Assembly (NCBI GenBank): GCA_038373865.1
Contig: JAXGGA010000488.1
Coordinates: 124,001 to 188,000 of the forward strand
Length of the DNA: 64,000 nt
Origin: Uloborus plumipes
Taxonomy: Eukaryota; Arthropoda; Arachnida; Araneae; Uloboridae
Reading direction: 5' to 3'
Shown: positions 58,756-64,000 of the stretch, in pieces
How the letters are laid out: the number at the start of each line of letters is the position of its first letter
How positions within the stretch are numbered: position 1 is the stretch's first letter
Position numbers and translations under genes: made by a program
Notes under the pieces: generated by a model
The model's database searches: none
What the model saw: the letters and a program-made list of their open reading frames with translations, nothing else
Told to the model about the DNA's origin: nothing

Positions 58756-60362
58756 TGGTACGCACTTGCTCCGAATAATAGAACGCATATGCCTCATGAT
58801 AGTGGTACGCACTTGCCCCATCATAATGGTACGCACTTACCCACACCGCCACACCTTACCTTAAAGAAAGGGAAAGTGCGTACCGTCATATAAACAAATT
58901 TTAGTTAGAGTATTTGATCAAAATACCCCATGTATGTTATTAGTAGCTATTACTCAAAAGAAACAACTTGCATTTCTTTACTTCAATTGCTTGGTATGAC
59001 TACAAGGGAAACTGAAACAAAACCTTCTCAATCTTTACTTCAGAGTTTTTTTGAAGACGTTTAAGTTGTCTCTGATTGTGTTTCGTCTATTGAATCCTGG
59101 CCTGAATTCTACCTATTGAAATTATCATTAGACAGTTACCTAACATAGTCGATGTGTTGCAGAAGCCATTTCAAGACAGTATTCATATAATTCCCAGTGG
59201 ACGCACTTACCCCGTGGACGCACTTACCAGAACTCACCCTATTCAAATTGAATAAATTTTCAAGGCTTAAATCTATACGCAAATTTAAACTGCGAAGTAA
59301 CTTCAGGGACAAAAGAGCAGCTGATCTGGAAATTAGCTCTAGTGTTTCAGTTTTGCGTCCAGAGTTATGCCTTGAAAATTGACTAAATTTGATTAATTAA
59401 TATCTCCTGTTCTAATTAACGGACAGAAACGTGCTAAAACTTTTCTTTTTCAGAAAAAAAACCCCTTTCCAGCGATATATAATGTTTTGGAGAGGGGGAA
59501 GGTTTTCATCCCTCAATTATGGCGGATACACCAAAAATGAGACTAATTAATTAATTTAAAAATAACTAATTCGAAATTTAAAATTTGACCTTCGAGGTGC
59601 ATTTTACTGGGATACGTTCGAATTTTTGTGCCAAGTTTCAGGTCTGTAGGTGCTGTGGGGGCTTCTGGCCAGCGGTTACAAACGTACAAACGAACAAACA
59701 AACAAACACCGTCATCTTTATATCTATCTATGTATATAAAGATGACGGTGTTCGTTTGTAACCGCTGGCCAGAAGCCCCTACAGCACCTACAGACCTGAA
59801 ACTTGGCCCAAAAATTCGAACGTAAACCCCTGTAATGCACCTCGAAAGCGAAATTTTAAATTTCGAATCAGTTATTTTTAAATTAATTAATTAGTCTCAT
59901 TTTTGGTGTATCCGCCATAATTGAGGGGGGGAAACCTTCCCCCACCCCATGACATTATATATTGCTGGAAAGGGTTTTTTTTTCTGAAAAAGAAAAGTTT
60001 TAGCACGTTTTTCTCCGTTAATTAGGACAGGAGATATTAATTAATCAAATTTAGTCAATTTTCAAGGCTTAACTATGTACGCAATACTGAAACACTCGGT
60101 CCATTTTCCAGATCAGTTGTTTTTTTGTCCCTGAAGTTACTTTGTGGTTTAAATTAACGTATAGATTTAAGCCTTGAAAATTTATTCAATTTGGTTAATT
60201 AATATCTCCTGTTACCTACTTAACTTTCTGTCTTTTATATTTATTTGGCGAATTGATTTAAACTTTAACATAACTTTAAGTGGAATTTAAAAGGTTGTGG
60301 AGCGCATTTGAACTAAAGGATACAATAATTTTTCTTCAGAGGGGGTTAGAGTAAATTTAAAT

Positions 60363-60842
60363 CCCAACAAAAACATAAATGTGAAAAAGGAGCCAAGTTC
60401 GGGGGGCAGTTTGAAGCAGCAGTGCCACCGACAAAAGAGTTGAAATCTAACAGGCTCCAAGTTCTATAGCTGTTCTGTTAACTACAGTCGTGAGAGTTAT
60501 TGAAATGTTCATTAATTTATTTTAATAACATTTCGTTAGTTCCTTTCATATCGGCTTCGGAACTTGGCAAATTCATTTCTAACTGACGGAAGTCGGACTT
60601 TTTTGAACGTAACTTCGTGACGATTAAAACTTGCCCAGTTCCGAAACCGATATGAAAGGAAAGGTTATTAAAATAAATTAATGAACATTTCAATAACTCT
60701 CACAACTGTAGTTAACAGAACAGCTATAGAACTTGGAGCCTGTTAGATTTCAACTCTTTTGTCGGTGGCACTGCTGCTTCAAACTGCCCAACGTTGTTTC
60801 AACCGAACTTGGCTCCTTTTTCACATTTATGTTTTTGTTGGG
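60363..60842. mobile_element. Foldback MITE with CCCAACAAAAACATAAATG ends
   Basis: Arms of ~220 bp, almost perfectly inverse, begin CCCAACAAAAACATAAATG and contain GGAGCCAAGTTCGG. AT flanks both sides. It inserted into Helitron A copy 3. Confidence 0.85.
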
Positions 60843-60844
60843 AT

Positions 60845-61815
60845 ATCATGCATTTTTGAAAAGCCGAAGTAACGGTTATACTTTCATTTAGACACAAATT
60901 AATATACTACTGAATAAATACTGTCCTTCATTTGTTTTTCATTTTACACATATATTTTTAATTGAGTTAAAAGACTGAAGAGCGGTATACTTAGATACAG
61001 ATTTTTCAGCAACGTTCGAATGTAGCAATATTGATGCATTGTTACCAGATTATAAAGTTTAAGTCGCTGACCTAAAGTACTAGGATTGCAACCAGACGAC
61101 ATCCGAAATAAGTAAATTTTCTTCGTGTTTACCCTATATTTTTTAAAAGAGAATAGAATTTTTAACTACTAGGTTAATATCTTAAGTCACCGCAAGGTGG
61201 CATAGTCAATCTCAAGAATTCGAATGATTTATTTCATCTTGATAAACCATTTTAATCTTCCGTCAAGGCAAACTAAGCCTTGAAACAGCTTACAATAAAA
61301 CATTTGATTTTAAACTTAAGTATTTTATTTTTGGCAACGTTTTACAAGCATTTTGGCGCTTTTGTTTGACGAACCATTTATAAATCGCGCCAAGATACTC
61401 ATTAAAAAAAAATGCTTTTTTTCTTGCTTTTTTAATGTAGTTTTTGGACTTTTTAGATTTTTCCCATAGTTAGTGTATGGAAATATACCTTGATGCCAAA
61501 TTTTAAGATTCTGAGACACTTGGAAGTAGGTAAACATTTTGATGAGTGAGTGTATAATCTAAATAAGAAAATCGCCATATTTTCACTTTTCAAATATTAA
61601 TAACTTTAAAACTAAAAGAGATATATTCATAAAATTTAGGATTATGGGTGTTCTATGTCACTCTAATAGACTTACAAAATTTAAAGCATGTAGATGAAGT
61701 AGTTCTTGAGAAACGGAGGGGTCGAAAGTAGCCCGAAATGGTTCGTGTAAAGATACACTAGCAGATGTGCAGCGCGAACTTGGCTGACACACTGCCGTGT
61801 GTCTTGATTTATTCA
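60845..61815. other. Unassigned insertion within Helitron A copy 3
   Basis: This ~970-bp stretch is absent from Helitron A copy 2 at the corresponding place. I see no reading frame, terminal repeat or RNA. Confidence 0.45.
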
Positions 61816-62257
61816 GTTGACTTCCTCAAAATTCGGTGTTACCGCAAAACGTCAAAATGGAACTATTATTGTTAAAAAAAATAGCGATGGCTATTCAGTT
61901 ACTCTTCGTATTTGGCGTCGTAAAGTTTGGCAACAGTCGGGAAATTTACCAAACCTCCCTGCCAGTAAAACACTACTTTCTCCAAATCAAAGAAAGAGAA
62001 AACGCTCTGGTAAAGAATAGCAGTTCGCAGTCTAAAGAGTATTTTATTGCATGTTTAAAACATGTATTTAATGCCGCCATCACTAAAATTTTAACAATAA
62101 TAATTCCATTCTGACATTTTCGGTAACACCGCTTTTCAGTTACTCTTCGTATTTGGCGACGTAAAGTTTGGCAACAATCGGGAAATTTACCAAACCTCCC
62201 AGCAGCCACTGAAATCTTGCTTTAGGGTCACTGTTAGATTGCAGTCACTTCAAAGAG

Positions 62258-62455
62258 ATGGTGCGAAAGACCTTATATTTCTTTCCTTTTAATGTTCACA
62301 TTAAAATCATGGAAGAATGGTTGTGGTTGAGCTACTTGATACAATCGGTTCCCTATGTTAATCAATTTAGATTTGGCGACCAATTTTACATTAAAATTAC
62401 GGTTAAATCGGTGAATTATATCAAATTTCGAGGGCAAAATTGTTGTGGTCGTTGA
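62258..62455 (+). CDS. Small conserved frame in Helitron A copy 3 (65 codons), unknown
   Basis: Starts MVRKTLYFFPFNVHIKIMEE and ends GQNCCGR. It is the partner of 49075-49272, with an open frame retained in both copies. No domain is recognised. Confidence 0.3.
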   Translation: MVRKTLYFFPFNVHIKIMEEWLWLSYLIQSVPYVNQFRFGDQFYIKITVKSVNYIKFRGQNCCGR

Positions 62456-62682
62456 GAGTTTTCGAAAATCTTGGCACTACAGCTGTGTTAAAAGTTCCAT
62501 TGAAACGTAAAAATTTCGCTAAAAATAAATAAGTTCGTCACACGCACACACACACACGAAAAGAAGAAAAGTCTTAAGAGTGAGTTAAACTTTATTTAGT
62601 TAACTTCCTTCACATTTATTGCACGGGCATCGCCGTGCGGGTACTACTAGTATATAGTTTAGAAGACAGTAAAAAGCACTTT

Positions 62683-63832
62683 GTTTTGACGGTACTTACG
62701 CATTAACTCCACCGCAGCTACAAATTTTGCGGTGAAAACAGATTTGGCGATTTATTTGGAGGTTTTTTTTTTTTTTTTTTGGCTGTTGTTGTTCGCACGC
62801 ACATGCAGTTATCTAATACCGCCAAAAGAAATCCGCCAAATAAACTGCCAAATTTGTTTTATTCGCCAAATCTGTAGCTGTGGTGGAGTCAGTGGCGTAC
62901 TCAGGGGGTGGGCTGACAGGACTGCAGCCCACCCCGAAATTCTGTAACGAATATATTTAAAAATGTATTTAAAAAATATATTTTCCCTGCTTTGCTCAAA
63001 CACATCACGAGAAAAAGTTTTGCAAGGGGAAAACTAAGTATAAAAATGGGTAAAGTTTAGAGGTAGAAAAGGAAATAGAAAAGTTCATTGCAGACAAGAA
63101 AAATGTTTTTGGATAAAAAGAAACTGTATGAAGCACAACAGTCCTTACTAAAAGGCGCCAAAAATTGCATTTTTGAACTGCAAAACTTCCTGGGGGGAGA
63201 GACCCGAACCGCATCCCACTCCCCAGCGTTATCAAAGATGGTATACAATTGTATTTTTAGGGCTGCAATTTCGAAAAAAATTTTGAAGGGAGAGACCCGA
63301 CCCCTCTCCGGTGACACTGTCCAGATTGCGTCGACTTCAAAACAGTGCCACGGCGAGCCCCAGAGCCCCGTTCATTCCCCCAACATTACCAAAGGTTCGA
63401 AAAACTTCCGAACAAAAACGATCAGATAAATTAAAAATGTGCTGTTGGAGTTCCTTGAAAATTAACTTCTTGAAAATTAACGGAGTGAGTTTTGAATTCT
63501 CATTCTTTCTCTTATCGATACTCCAAAGATGGCCTGCGATCGCATTTTTACAACTTTAATTTTGGAAACTTTTCCGGGTAACATCCCTGAGCCTATATTT
63601 ACCCAATCATTGCCAATTTCATCAAAATAATTGAAATTTTTGAGCTCTAGTTTCAAAGTAGTTCCGAGGAAAGCAACCACACACACACATAATTATTAAG
63701 GATCATCTAAAAGTGCTTTTGAAACTTTCATTTTAAAAAGTTGCCTGATGAATTTTGCTCACAGCCCCCCCTGAAATGGTTGGTCTGCGTACGCCGCTGG
63801 GTGGAGTTAACACGTAAGTACCGTTTTGACTA
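62683..63832. repeat. Palindromic repeat split by a hAT element
   Basis: ACGGTACTTACGCATTAACT and CTCCACCGCAGCTACAAATT at left mirror CTGTAGCTGTGGTGGAGT and TAACACGTAAGTACCGT at right once the hAT element is removed. Borders approximate. Confidence 0.7.
62890..63799. mobile_element. hAT-type element (910 bp), TSD GGTGGAGT
   Basis: Ends CAGTGGCGTACTCAG and the inverse of CAGCGGCGTACGCAG are flanked by an exact GGTGGAGT (62882-62889, 63800-63807). The frame at 63088-63429 has no recognised domain. Non-autonomous. Confidence 0.93.
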
Positions 63833-63919
63833 GTTTAGCGTAACATTTTAAAAATGCGCCAAATATTCTATGTCATTCATCAGCACACACACAGTCTTTG
63901 TTTTAAATTTCTTAGTTAA

Positions 63920-64000
63920 TTTTTTCCTTTTACGTAGTAATAGGCTCTGAGGATGGTCTAGTTGTGCACCTCCCCTTGTGGTTGCATTCGAATGTTCCCA
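63920..64000. repeat. Fragment of the ACTTCCTTTTACG repeat family
   Basis: CCTTTTACGTAGTAATAGGCTCTGAGGATGGTCTAGTTGTGCACC matches text at 18705-18780 in two blocks (positions given rather than aligned). It continues past the window edge. Confidence 0.75.

Larger units (their letters stand above)
49878..59241. mobile_element. 9.4-kb element with GGTGAGTTCTGGTAAGTGCG ends
   Basis: Ends TAAGGTGAGTTCTGGTAAGT and the inverse of TAGGGTGAGTTCTGGTAAGT sit in Helitron A copy 2; copies 1 and 3 keep the uninterrupted sequence. The word GTAAGTGCGTACC and variants recur about twelve times in both orientations near the two ends (49891-50500 and 58760-59230). A target duplication is not clear. The end motif resembles the hAT-like element nested at 50500. 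Confidence 0.78.
48881..59725 (-). mobile_element. Helitron family A, copy 2, with large nested insertion
   Basis: The minus-strand 3' end is hairpin GCACGGGCATCGCCGTGC then GGGTACTGCTAG, with CTAG at 48884-48881. The 5' end is near 59725 (ATATAAAGATGACGG). Without the 9.4-kb insertion at 49878-59241 it would be ~1.5 kb. It is longer than copy 1 because it contains an extra middle block with two direct copies of a GTTTGGTAAATTTCCCGA segment. Confidence 0.78.
59726..62650 (+). mobile_element. Helitron family A, copy 3, opposite to copy 2
   Basis: The 5' end TATATAAAGATGACGGTG lies within ~10 bp of the 5' end of copy 2. The 3' end has hairpin GCACGGGCATCGCCGTGC and GGGTACTACTAG before host T at 62651. 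A 480-bp foldback (60363-60842) and further unassigned sequence (60845-61810) interrupt it. Confidence 0.78.

Noticed and set aside
63088..63429. 113-codon frame inside the 910-bp hAT element
   Set aside because: No transposase motif; two internal copies of a GGGAGAGACCCGA-type phrase suggest repeat-derived text.

Overview
This 64-kb window is AT-rich nuclear DNA from an animal, most likely an arthropod. A spider or other chelicerate is my guess, from the repeat content and the CAH1-like carbonic anhydrase; this was not tested. There are no bacterial operons, rRNA genes, convincing intact tRNA genes or CRISPR arrays. Two host genes are visible, both on the minus strand. The rest is dense, deeply nested transposon sequence.

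Host genes. (1) 169-2622 is an intronless reading frame for a Myb/SANT protein resembling the RNA polymerase I transcription terminator TTF1. It is open for 816 codons except for one in-frame TAA at 2164-2166. (2) 11727-34112 is a split alpha-carbonic anhydrase gene. I assembled six exons by hand; all junctions are GT/AG, phases agree at every join, and the product ends in a normal stop. Only the short first exon (about 10 residues) is missing. Its introns (2.3-9.6 kb) hold most of the mobile DNA in the left half.

Layout. 3.1-6.2 kb: a Ty3/Gypsy-type LTR element with 5-bp target duplication and a large internal pol deletion, about 0.5 kb upstream of the Myb gene start. 6.4-11.2 kb: a foldback element with GGGTCATTCC ends, carrying a 656-bp palindromic MITE and a 2.1-kb hAT-type element whose empty sites survive next door. 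11.7-34.1 kb: carbonic anhydrase gene with hAT MITEs, a miniature LTR element whose LTRs carry tRNA-like Pol III boxes, tRNA-derived SINEs, Helitrons, pogo/Tigger-like MITEs, hAT-like elements with subterminal word arrays, and a piggyBac-like foldback with a deleted Tc1 transposon near its centre. 34-44 kb: microsatellites, a 51-bp perfect palindrome, a Harbinger-like MITE, a long hairpin, another GGGTCATTCC element, and a 3.2-kb foldback containing a Helitron with a collapsed RepHel gene. 44.7-64 kb: two Helitron families in both orientations and abutting exactly at one junction, with a 9.4-kb element nested in one Helitron that itself holds a hAT-like foldback, a 4.5-kb GGGTCATTCC foldback and, inside that, a fourth relative.

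Main points of novelty. Four elements share GGG(T/C)(C/A)ATTCC-type ends and 4-bp target duplications (AAAA, ATAT, CGCT, TTAT). At least two carry their own iterated internal word, the clearest being six exact copies of a 15-mer containing an AP-1 core. The LTRs of the miniature retroelement contain A and B boxes at tRNA spacing. The Helitron end-to-end junction and the nonsense codon in the Myb gene also deserve checking.
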